A stretch of DNA of 14,532 nt, taken from contig JAJZQA010000020.1 of assembly GCA_021810985.1 (NCBI GenBank), forward strand, positions 864 through 15,395, in the 5' to 3' direction. Made by a program: the position numbers and the translations under genes. Shown here one piece after another: positions 1-6,414 of the stretch. Numbering within the stretch: position 1 is the first letter of the stretch; the number at the start of each line of letters is the position of its first letter. This DNA is from Deltaproteobacteria bacterium. GTDB taxonomy: Bacteria; Desulfobacterota; Desulfuromonadia; Geobacterales; Geobacteraceae. The notes below the pieces were generated by a model. That model did not search any database, was not told the origin of the DNA, and worked only from the letters and a program-made list of their open reading frames with translations.

Positions 1-21
1 AGCCTTGATTGGCTCTGTAAT

Positions 22-50
22 TTGACAGATTGCTTCAAAATCTTTATACT
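22..50 (+). promoter_or_regulatory. sigma70-type promoter of ablAB
   Basis: The -35 box TTGACA (22-27) matches consensus exactly. A 17-base spacer leads to TATACT (45-50), five of six for the -10 box. Transcription would start near 57, giving a leader of about 49 bases before the ablA ATG at 106. It is the best promoter match in the window and argues against any ablA start upstream of 57. Confidence 0.75.
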
Positions 51-105
51 GAGCACTCCGTTGAAATATGTGAGCGTTAAAATATGTACTGAAAAAGGAG
101 ATCTG

Positions 106-1419
106 ATGAATATTTATACCAGCGAACAGAAAGAAATTGCAAATAAAATAGGCGATAATTATCAAATTTCAAGCTGGCGTGATTGGAAGTGGCAGATCAG
201 ACATTCAGTCAGAGACGTTAAAACCTTTGAGCATCTGCTTGGTGTTACATTCACTGAAGACGAAATCAATGATGTTGAAGAAACTTTGCGAAAATTTCCA
301 CTGTCAATAACACCATACTACCTCTCTCTCATTGATAAAAACAACTATGCTACTGATCCAATTTTCAGGCAGTCATTTCCGTCACCATCGGAACTTGTGG
401 TCAGTCAGTGCGACCATGCGGATCCGCTTCACGAGGAAGCTGACAGTCCCGCACCCGGGATAACCCACCGCTATCCAGACAGGGTTCTTTTTCATATCAG
501 TAACGTCTGTTCAATGTATTGCCGTCACTGCACCCGGAAACGCAAGGTGGGTGATGTAGATTCCATTCCTGACCGCGAGGAGATCAACAAGGGCCTGGAT
601 TATATCCGTCAGACCCCGGTGATTCGTGATGTGCTACTTTCCGGGGGAGATCCGCTCATGCTTTCCGATGAATATCTCGACTGGATTTTGACCGAGTTAC
701 GCACGATACCCCATGTGCAAGTGGTCAGGATAGGCACGCGGATGCCGGTTGTTTTGCCGTACCGCATTACCGATTCTCTGATTGAGGTCTTCAAAAAACA
801 TCACCCGATCTGGATCAATACCCATTTCAATCATCCTCGCGAGATAACGCCATCGGCCAAGGAATCCCTGGCGAAACTGGCTAACGCTGGAATTCCCCTG
901 GGGAACCAGACGGTTTTGCTGGCCGGAATCAACGACTGCCCGCATATTATCAAGGCACTGGTCCAGAAACTGGTGGAAAACAGGGTGCGGCCGTACTATC
1001 TCTACCAGTGCGATCTCTCCGAGGGGTTGTCACACTTCCGGACTACAGTCGGTAAGGGCATGGAAATTATGGAAAGTCTGATCGGTCATACCAGTGGCTT
1101 CGCGGTTCCCACCTATGTTATCGATGCCCCGGGAGGAGGCGGAAAGATTCCCGTGATGCCGAACTATCTCATTACCCTGGCAACAAACAAGGTCGTGTTG
1201 AGAAATTATGAAGGAGTGATAACCAGTTATCAGGAACCGGATAGTTACGAGCCGGTGTTTTGTGATCGAAATTGTGCTGACTGTAAACTGCACCTGAACC
1301 TTGATGGAGCGGAAGAATATGAAGGTATCGGCATCATGCGTCTCCTGGCGGACCATGACGACACTATCTCACTAACCCCGGAGGACAATGACCGCATGAA
1401 AAGGAGGAACAATGCATGA
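106..1419 (+). CDS. ablA: lysine 2,3-aminomutase (AblA/KamA family)
   Basis: Radical SAM, PLP-dependent enzyme of 437 aa that converts L-lysine to L-beta-lysine in the cytoplasm. The radical SAM triad is C135-x3-C139-x2-C142, followed by R144. D303 and D340 match the substrate-binding aspartates, and K347 in DAPGGGGK matches the PLP lysine. C278 with C386, C390 and C393 matches the zinc site. All of these sit exactly 10 residues after the positions I recall for the Clostridium subterminale enzyme (C125/129/132, D293, D330, K337). The start is ATG 106 behind AGGAG (96-100, spacer 5). The open frame reaches back to TTG 22, but those codons overlap the promoter. It overlaps ablB by 8 bases, so the two are co-transcribed and probably translationally coupled. 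With ablB present, the product is best read as an osmolyte precursor and not a lysine-fermentation intermediate. Confidence 0.95.
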   Translation: MNIYTSEQKEIANKIGDNYQISSWRDWKWQIRHSVRDVKTFEHLLGVTFTEDEINDVEETLRKFPLSITPYYLSLIDKNNYATDPIFRQSFPSPSELVVSQCDHADPLHEEADSPAPGITHRYPDRVLFHISNVCSMYCRHCTRKRKVGDVDSIPDREEINKGLDYIRQTPVIRDVLLSGGDPLMLSDEYLDWILTELRTIPHVQVVRIGTRMPVVLPYRITDSLIEVFKKHHPIWINTHFNHPREITPSAKESLAKLANAGIPLGNQTVLLAGINDCPHIIKALVQKLVENRVRPYYLYQCDLSEGLSHFRTTVGKGMEIMESLIGHTSGFAVPTYVIDAPGGGGKIPVMPNYLITLATNKVVLRNYEGVITSYQEPDSYEPVFCDRNCADCKLHLNLDGAEEYEGIGIMRLLADHDDTISLTPEDNDRMKRRNNA

Positions 1420-2245
1420 TTCACTTGAGACCATCGGCCGGTCTCTCTTGCACCATGGGACATTTAATGACAGAGCATACCTGATGAAACTGCATGAGGA
1501 GGATAGTGAAGAGATTGTCCGGCGTCTTGATCTGCTGGTGACTTCTCGCGGGTATTCAAAAATATTCGCCAAGATTCCCTCCTGGGCGAAGGAACGTTTT
1601 GTTGCCGGAGGCTATGCTGAGGAGGCCTGCATTCCGGGTTTCTATCCCGGTGGAGCAGACGTCTGTTTTATGGGGAAATACTTTACCGATTCTCGGGCCC
1701 GGGAACAGGAGCCCCAATTGATTAACGAGGTGCTCCACGCAGCCCGGACGACTGCCGTTGTTTCAACTCCCGGTCTTCTCCCGGCTGATTTTGCCGTGCG
1801 TACCGCTTCGGAAGATGATGGGGAAGAGATGGCGAAAGTCTATCGTGAGGTATTTGCCAGCTACCCCTTTCCAATTCACGATCCTGCCTTTCTCCGTGCC
1901 GCCATGAAGGAGGCAACGCTGTTCTTCGGGGTTTGGCAGGGCAACACAATCGCGGCCCTTTCTTCGGCCGAGATGGATAGCGGCTCCGCATCAGCCGAAA
2001 TGACCGATTTTGCTACTCTTCCAGCCTTTCGCGGGAATGGGTTTGCCCTGCGTTTACTTCGGGAAATGGAGGAAGCCGTCAAAGGTCGGGGAATCCGCTC
2101 ACTCTTCACCATTGCCCGAGCCTGCTCATTCGGCATGAATATTACTTTTGCCCGTAACGGCTACCGCTATGGTGGCACCTTGACCAATAATACCAATATT
2201 TCCGGCAGGCTTGAGAGCATGAATGTCTGGTATAAATATCTCTAG
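1412..2245 (+). CDS. ablB: beta-lysine N6-acetyltransferase (GNAT family)
   Basis: A 277-aa GNAT acetyltransferase that would use acetyl-CoA to acetylate beta-lysine, giving the compatible solute N-epsilon-acetyl-beta-lysine. The C-terminal half (about 125-277) carries the GNAT fold. The acetyl-CoA loop is R207-G-N-G-F-A212 after the strand MTDFATLP, and a motif-B-like segment SFGMNITFARNGY lies at 239-251. The N-terminal 120 residues are typical of AblB and absent from generic GNATs. The start at ATG 1412 has GGAGG at 1403-1407, inside the end of ablA. The function rests on strict pairing with ablA plus the family layout. The stop TAG (2243-2245) shares the palindrome CTAG with the stop of the convergent gene on the other strand. 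No terminator is visible before that gene. Confidence 0.9.
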   Translation: MHDSLETIGRSLLHHGTFNDRAYLMKLHEEDSEEIVRRLDLLVTSRGYSKIFAKIPSWAKERFVAGGYAEEACIPGFYPGGADVCFMGKYFTDSRAREQEPQLINEVLHAARTTAVVSTPGLLPADFAVRTASEDDGEEMAKVYREVFASYPFPIHDPAFLRAAMKEATLFFGVWQGNTIAALSSAEMDSGSASAEMTDFATLPAFRGNGFALRLLREMEEAVKGRGIRSLFTIARACSFGMNITFARNGYRYGGTLTNNTNISGRLESMNVWYKYL

Positions 2246-3099
2246 TCTCCTCTCGTGTCTCTCATGCTTTTTTGAAAGAGGCTGGTCAGTCTCTTGAGAT
2301 GGGCTTTTTCTTCGGCTGCCAACAACCCGAATACCTCGCGGGAGCTTTCATCTTTGAAATATTCACGGAGCGAGAGATAACGGTCGTATGAACCTACTTC
2401 GAGAGCCATGGCAAATTCGAGGATATCTTCAGCATTTTTTTTGCTGGCCCAGGAAAATGCCTCGCTCAATAGTACCCCGCCTTCCAGATGCTTCTCTTGC
2501 GGCTTATTACTGAGAAAATCCGCCGGGAAATTTACTCCTGGATCCTTGCCGCTCTGTTGTTGATAGAGTTTCTGCAGCGCATTTTTATGATGAAGCTCGG
2601 CCCCTGCGAGTTCCATGAAAAGCTGTGCCTCTTCGCTCTTGTCAAGTCCTTTGGCAATTTCCAGGTAAAATGAACGCATCCCGTCTTCAAGCAGCCAAGC
2701 AAGCCCGATGAGCTCATCCGAGCCTTTGGCCGAAAGGAACCAGGTCTTACCGACCTCGGGAAGCTCTTCGGCGACAAGCCCTTTCCAAGCGCGGATGCCG
2801 CCTTGCATACTGTAGACTTCCGTGAATCCCGCCCGCACCAAAATAGCGGCTCCTGCCCGGCTTCGTACCCCTGCGGTGCAGTAGACAATGGTCTGTTTGC
2901 CCGGGTCCAATTTCTCCAGCTGATCGGGCAGGTCATCAAGTGGAATGAGTTTCGCTCCCGGCAGGTGCCCCTGCTGGTATTCTTCCGGCTGTCGTACGTC
3001 AACAATAGAGATTTGGTCAGGGTCCAGTGTGTCGATTATTTTTCTGACTTCGTCAGCAGAGCGAGATGCTATTTTTCGGAAATAGTCCGTGATTGCCAC
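2242..3099 (-). CDS. rhodanese / ferritin-like (rubrerythrin-type) fusion protein
   Basis: A 285-aa two-domain soluble protein. Residues about 12-110 form a rhodanese domain with active-site loop C74-TAGVR79, which would carry sulfur as a persulfide. Residues about 125-280 form a ferritin-like four-helix domain with carboxylate/histidine ligands placed as in rubrerythrin: E138, E168xxH171, E234 and E264xxH267. This suggests a di-iron site. No rubredoxin CxxC pair is present, so electrons must come from a partner. The start is GTG 3099 behind AGGAG (plus-strand 3106-3110, spacer 6). It follows the FAD oxidoreductase by 21 bases on the same strand, so the two form an operon, and that flavoprotein is the obvious candidate partner. 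Roles in persulfide handling or peroxide reduction are inference; substrate unknown. Confidence 0.85.
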   Translation of the reverse strand: MAITDYFRKIASRSADEVRKIIDTLDPDQISIVDVRQPEEYQQGHLPGAKLIPLDDLPDQLEKLDPGKQTIVYCTAGVRSRAGAAILVRAGFTEVYSMQGGIRAWKGLVAEELPEVGKTWFLSAKGSDELIGLAWLLEDGMRSFYLEIAKGLDKSEEAQLFMELAGAELHHKNALQKLYQQQSGKDPGVNFPADFLSNKPQEKHLEGGVLLSEAFSWASKKNAEDILEFAMALEVGSYDRYLSLREYFKDESSREVFGLLAAEEKAHLKRLTSLFQKSMRDTRGD

Positions 3100-3120
3100 A
3101 CCTGACTCCTTTCACCCTGT

Positions 3121-4257
3121 TCATGCTTCTGGGGATGGATCCGTCAGCTCTCCCGAGACCTGGTATTTTTTCATAAAACGACGGTCGATGTAATCTTTCA
3201 GGAGAAAGGAAAGCCTGCCGTTTAGGGTTAATGATCTCTTCCAGAGGATTCCCCGTGAGTCACCCATGTTGAGAATCAGCATATAGGGTGGGCCGGGATC
3301 AAAAGGTCGCAGCGGTGTATCTTCCAGCTTGGCCGCCAGGTTGTGAAAAAGTACCGGATTCTGGCGGACGGCATAGACGCCAACCTTGGCCAATGGGCAA
3401 TCTTTGTGGGAGATGCAGTCACCACCACCGAAAAGATCGGGAAACTCCGTGCATTGGAGAAAATTGTTCACCAGCAGGCCGCCGTCGGCACCAATTGGTA
3501 GCGCGGAGTCTCTGAAAAGTGCCGAAGGAGTTATGCCCGTAGCCAAAAAGGCGAAGTCATAATCCAAGCAACTTCGGTCCGAGAGGGTGACGATTCCATT
3601 TTCAATTTTCTCTGCCCGCCCGCCTGTTAGCAGCCGGATTCTTTTATCAAGAAGAGATTTGCGTGCCAGAGTGCGGACTCGTTCGGGGGTGTTCCGGAGC
3701 AGTTCACCTCCCGCCACAAGGGTAATGGTGGTCTGGTGCGGTTTTCCGCGGAGTAGCCGCCAGAGATTTGCCGAGATTTCCACACCAGCCGGTCCACCGC
3801 CGATCACGATCAGTTCAAGATCACGGCTCTCGACTTCTTGAAGCAGTGTCGTTCTGGCTTTGTAGAGATTCAGAACCGGTTTTACCGGAATGACATTGTC
3901 TGTGCCGTTAACGAGTGGTGTTAGTTGAACATCACTTCCGGTGTTAAAAGAAGCAACATCATACGAGATACTTCGGCCTGATTTGAGGTGAATGGTTTTC
4001 CCCCGGGGATCAACCTTGACAGCGGTGTCCTGGACGAATTTTGCTCCACGCTCTTCCGCCATTGTGCCGACATGAAAGCGCACCTGGGACGGGGCATAAA
4101 AACCTCCGAGCAAGCCGGGCCCCATGCCGGAATAATAGTGATTGGGAGACGGGCTGACCAGGGTAACCTGATGTCCCCGTGACGTCAGCTGATCGATGTT
4201 CAGTAGTGCTGTCATATGGGCGTGTCCGCCACCGATTAGGACCAGATGTTTGCCCAT
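3121..4257 (-). CDS. FAD-dependent oxidoreductase, SelD N-terminal-type
   Basis: A 378-aa flavoprotein with two Rossmann folds. The FAD motif is GGGHAH (9-14), the NAD(P)H motif is VIGGGPAGVE (151-160), then FLATGITPS (237-245) and FGGGDC (276-281), which completes FAD binding. No redox-active CxxC is seen, so it is closer to type II NADH dehydrogenase or sulfide:quinone reductase-like enzymes than to disulfide reductases. The N-terminus with YYSGMGPGLLGG (41-52) and the C-terminus DYIDRRFMKKYQ resemble the flavoprotein fused N-terminal to SelD (selenophosphate synthetase) in some bacteria. Here it stands alone and no selD is in view. Start ATG 4257 with AGGAGG (plus-strand 4265-4270, spacer 7). 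First gene of a two-gene operon with the rhodanese-ferritin fusion. Electron acceptor unknown; quinone is possible. Confidence 0.8.
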   Translation of the reverse strand: MGKHLVLIGGGHAHMTALLNIDQLTSRGHQVTLVSPSPNHYYSGMGPGLLGGFYAPSQVRFHVGTMAEERGAKFVQDTAVKVDPRGKTIHLKSGRSISYDVASFNTGSDVQLTPLVNGTDNVIPVKPVLNLYKARTTLLQEVESRDLELIVIGGGPAGVEISANLWRLLRGKPHQTTITLVAGGELLRNTPERVRTLARKSLLDKRIRLLTGGRAEKIENGIVTLSDRSCLDYDFAFLATGITPSALFRDSALPIGADGGLLVNNFLQCTEFPDLFGGGDCISHKDCPLAKVGVYAVRQNPVLFHNLAAKLEDTPLRPFDPGPPYMLILNMGDSRGILWKRSLTLNGRLSFLLKDYIDRRFMKKYQVSGELTDPSPEA

Positions 4258-4276
4258 GTGGTAACCTCCTGTTCAA

Positions 4277-4304
4277 AGCGTAGTTCGATCCGGACGGTTG
4301 TCAA
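4277..4304 (-). promoter_or_regulatory. candidate promoter of the oxidoreductase-rhodanese operon
   Basis: On the minus strand a perfect TTGACA (plus 4299-4304) is followed after 16 bases by TACGCT (plus 4277-4282), only three of six for a -10 box. Transcription would start near 4270, right at the ribosome binding site, giving a very short leader. The -35 box is convincing and the -10 box is weak. Confidence 0.4.
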
Positions 4305-4362
4305 TAGATTACGGGCGTATTGCCTGCGGAAAAGGACAGACAAGTGACAGGCGGGTTTGTTC

Positions 4363-4391
4363 TTGACCTCTCCAGTTGCTTCCCCTACACT
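4363..4391 (+). promoter_or_regulatory. candidate promoter of the TPR gene
   Basis: TTGACC (4363-4368, five of six) and TACACT (4386-4391, four of six) are separated by 17 bases. Transcription would start near 4398, about 110 bases before the TPR gene. An 8-bp inverted repeat, GACAAGTG (4339-4346) and CACTTGTC (4388-4395), brackets this promoter, and its right arm covers the end of the -10 box. Confidence 0.45.
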
Positions 4392-4507
4392 TGTCCAGCC
4401 GATGTCCCCGGGGCAGTAGCTGAGCGCGGGCAGTCTGGTTTCCGCTGAATGGCTCTGACGGCTCCCGGTGAGTCCCAGGAAAAAAGACATTTGCTGCTGG
4501 AGGGTTT

Positions 4508-4960
4508 ATGAAGCCACAGGCGGTTGAGGAGGGTGTCCTCGAATTCGAGCGAGCGCGAAGAGCTATCGCCATGGATAATACCGTCGCGGGACTGGCTGGC
4601 ATCGAGAAGGCTTTGTCTTGCAACGACGATATGCGCTGGTATTCGTATCTTGGCTACTGCGTTGCGAAGGAGCGGGGGCAGGTTTCCCGGGGTACCGAGC
4701 TCTGTATGATTTCTCTGGAGCAAGAGCCGGGCAACCCCGAACATTATGTGAATCTTGGAAAAATTCTGCTGCTTTCCGGAAAGAAAGCGGAGGCGCTGCG
4801 CACCCTTCGTGACGGAATGGCCCAGGGAGGAAGCACCGAACTCATTGCGCTACTCACTCAATTCGGCAATCGCAAGTCTCCCGTCATCCCGTTTCTTCCC
4901 CGGACAAATCCCCTGAATAAAATTCTGGGCCTCCTGCTCCACCGAATCGGTTTGCGATAG
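4508..4960 (+). CDS. small TPR-repeat protein
   Basis: A 150-aa soluble protein with no signal peptide. Two tetratricopeptide-like helical pairs are visible: about 43-76 (WYSYLGYCVAKERGQVSRG...) and 77-110, where NPEHYVNLGKILLLSGKKAE fits the TPR consensus well. The C-terminal tail about 122-150, with KSPVIPFLPRTNPLNK, resembles tails I associate with small TPR proteins of Geobacter relatives; that is memory, not a search. TPR units bind other proteins, so this is probably an adaptor, but the partner is unknown. Start ATG 4508 with GGAGGG at 4499-4504. Monocistronic, divergent from the oxidoreductase operon and convergent with the OmpH-like gene. Confidence 0.75.
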   Translation: MKPQAVEEGVLEFERARRAIAMDNTVAGLAGIEKALSCNDDMRWYSYLGYCVAKERGQVSRGTELCMISLEQEPGNPEHYVNLGKILLLSGKKAEALRTLRDGMAQGGSTELIALLTQFGNRKSPVIPFLPRTNPLNKILGLLLHRIGLR

Positions 4961-4964
4961 TTGA

Positions 4965-4984
4965 CGCCGATGCGGATGTCGGCG
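4965..4984. terminator. hairpin between convergent TPR and OmpH-like genes
   Basis: CGCCGA (4965-4970) and TCGGCG (4979-4984) form a 6-bp stem with an 8-base loop, 4 bases after the TPR stop and inside the 83-base convergent spacer. No T-run follows on either strand, so it is a poor intrinsic terminator. It may be a roadblock or 3'-end stabiliser for both transcripts. Confidence 0.25.
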
Positions 4985-5043
4985 ATTACAGCAGCTTTTG
5001 CCGTATTCGCTGGCAGGCGGCCGGGTGGTCATGTGCGTAGGTT

Positions 5044-5691
5044 CTATTTCTTTCCGCTGCCATCGATCAGTTTGATTATTTCCGCGGTGAGGTCCTCAAT
5101 AGCAACACTGCTTCCGGCGAAGAGGAGTTCCTTGTTCATTACGATGGCGGCAAATCCGTTTGCCTTGCCGTAGTCGGCAGCTGACTTTGCTACTGACTCG
5201 TAGAGATTTTTCAGCAGTTCAGCTTCTGTTGCGCGAACATCTTTTTCGGCTTTTTGAATGAAGCTCTGGAAACTCTCCAGCTTTTTTTGGAACTCTTTCG
5301 CCTTGGCCGAACGCTGGATCGGGGCGAGAGAGGGCATCTGCGCCTCAATGTCGGCTTTTTGTTTCTTCAGTTGATTCTCTTTCGACTTGATTTGTTTCTG
5401 CAATTTCTCCATTTTTGCCTTGACCTTGGCATAGGCGGCTTTTCCGGAGGCTGAGTCACCGGCAATCTTTGCCATGTCGATGACGCCAATTTTAACGCTC
5501 GACTCTTTTATTGGGGGCAAAACGGGTGCCGGGCTGACTTCGAGCATGGGTGGGTTTGTTTCCGTAGAACTGCTTTTTTCAGTGAGGACCGGCGTTGGGG
5601 GACTGATTGTCTCAGTTTCGGCGGCACGTGCCGTAAGTGCTGGTAGAGCAACAAGTGCGACTGTTATCAGCGGGAGAAGGAATTTCCTCAT
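5044..5691 (-). CDS. OmpH/Skp-like periplasmic protein
   Basis: A 215-aa exported protein. Residues 1-23 are a signal peptide: MRKF, a hydrophobic stretch LLPLITVALVALPALT, then ARA with cleavage probably just after. A Pro/Ser/Thr-rich linker spans about 28-63. An OmpH (Skp) domain follows: strand KIGVIDMAKI, a long Lys/Glu/Gln-rich coiled coil (about 85-175), and a closing strand around GFAAIVMNKELLFAG. Skp family proteins grip unfolded outer-membrane proteins in the periplasm with coiled-coil tentacles. It is not next to bamA or lpxD as true skp often is, and it has a longer N-terminal linker, so it may be a paralogue with another client. Start ATG 5691 with AAGAGG upstream (spacer 7). Confidence 0.85.
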   Translation of the reverse strand: MRKFLLPLITVALVALPALTARAAETETISPPTPVLTEKSSSTETNPPMLEVSPAPVLPPIKESSVKIGVIDMAKIAGDSASGKAAYAKVKAKMEKLQKQIKSKENQLKKQKADIEAQMPSLAPIQRSAKAKEFQKKLESFQSFIQKAEKDVRATEAELLKNLYESVAKSAADYGKANGFAAIVMNKELLFAGSSVAIEDLTAEIIKLIDGSGKK

Positions 5692-5750
5692 GATAATACC
5701 TCTTTCTTGGGGTGCGGAGCTGCTTTTCCGTCCGGGGAGTAGTTTTTTTT

Positions 5751-5779
5751 AAGATAATTCTTTTGTACCGATTAGGCAA
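5751..5779 (-). promoter_or_regulatory. weak promoter candidate for the OmpH-like gene
   Basis: Minus-strand TTGCCT (plus 5774-5779, four of six) and TATCTT (plus 5751-5756, four of six) are spaced by 17 bases, in AT-rich DNA. Transcription would start near 5744, about 52 bases before the ATG. Confidence 0.35.
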
Positions 5780-5838
5780 ATAAAAGAAGTACGAAAAGGT
5801 CCGGTAAATAGTGTACCTCAGTTTGTCGAAAAAATATC

Positions 5839-5868
5839 TTTACAAGGCGAGGATGATTCATATATATT
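5839..5868 (+). promoter_or_regulatory. promoter of tRNA-Ser (and perhaps ffs)
   Basis: TTTACA (5839-5844, five of six) and TATATT (5863-5868, five of six) are spaced by 18 bases; TATATA at 5861-5866 with a 16-base spacer is an equal alternative. Transcription would begin near 5875, a few bases before the mature tRNA. I see no good promoter between the tRNA and ffs, so this one may serve both RNAs. Confidence 0.55.
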
Positions 5869-5878
5869 TCCCGTTCAC

Positions 5879-5969
5879 GGAGAGATGTCCGAGCGGCTGA
5901 AGGAGCACGACTGGAAATCGTGTGTGCGTTAATAGCGTACCGAGGGTTCAAATCCCTCTCTCTCCGCCA
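5879..5969 (+). tRNA. tRNA-Ser (anticodon GGA)
   Basis: Class II tRNA, 91 bases with an encoded CCA. Acceptor arm GGAGAGA (5879-5885) pairs with TCTCTCC (5959-5965), then discriminator G and CCA (5967-5969). The anticodon stem CACGA/TCGTG encloses loop CTGGAAA with anticodon GGA at 5913-5915, reading UCC and UCU. The T arm is GAGGG-TTCAAAT-CCCTC. A long variable arm GTGCG...CGTAC confirms serine identity. Confidence 0.97.
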
Positions 5970-6001
5970 TATTTTAAAGCATGAGATGGATAGTTTCAGA
6001 T

Positions 6002-6072
6002 AGACAGGCAGTATCCCGAATGGCAGGGCCGTCGAGCCGAATATCGGCACTTGGTCGGGATAGTGCCTGTTT
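6002..6072 (+). other. long hairpin between tRNA-Ser and ffs
   Basis: Arms 6002-6019 and 6055-6072 form 17 pairs with one G-G mismatch (6011/6063) and one G-U pair (6003/6071). The core is ACAGGCA-G-TATCCCGA against TCGGGATA-G-TGCCTGT. The 35-base loop holds an inner stem GCCGA/TCGGC (6036-6048). A competing hairpin GGCACT/AGTGCC (6046-6051/6062-6067) uses part of the right arm. A T-rich but broken tail, TTTCGTGTTTT, follows. It could be a tRNA terminator or an RNase III-type processing stem separating tRNA from SRP RNA. Confidence 0.6.
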
Positions 6073-6080
6073 CGTGTTTT

Positions 6081-6206
<126 letters not shown>

Positions 6207-6414
6207 AAGAATCTCCGACCACTTCCCAGCCATTCTTGTTCCCGTCACGTGCTTGAAGATGCGGCACGTATACCGTCACTGACTTTCTGAAAGAGCGCGG
6301 GCCAGCGGAAGGTGTCGGGAATGAAGCGGGTATCGGATTGAAGTGTCTCTCAACCCTTGCCCTTCGAATTTTCCCGCGTATTCCAATTCCGTCCGCAGTG
6401 AGGCGATACCAGCT

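Noticed and set aside
22..105. N-terminal extension of ablA from TTG 22
   Set aside because: These codons overlap a near-perfect promoter whose start point is about 57, and AGGAG sits just before ATG 106. With ATG 106 all catalytic residues fall at a constant offset from the Clostridium enzyme.
2532..3005. 157-aa minus-strand frame within the rhodanese-ferritin gene
   Set aside because: It is a shifted reading of the same gene with no family resemblance; the other frame carries intact rhodanese and ferritin-like motifs.
4406..4413. CCCCGGGG palindrome as an operator
   Set aside because: Only 8 bp in GC-rich DNA, with flanking bases that do not extend the symmetry.
4961..5173. 70-aa plus-strand frame after the TPR gene
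   Set aside because: It starts with TTG directly after the TPR stop, has no ribosome site and lies antisense to the end of the OmpH-like gene.
5772..6050. 92-aa minus-strand frame across tRNA-Ser
   Set aside because: It runs through a complete tRNA and the structured spacer; composition is not protein-like and there is no ribosome site.
6247..6269. ACGTGC/GCACGT hairpin in the ffs-dnaX spacer as an ffs terminator
   Set aside because: Six pairs with an 11-base loop and no T-run; comparable stems are expected by chance in 200 bases.
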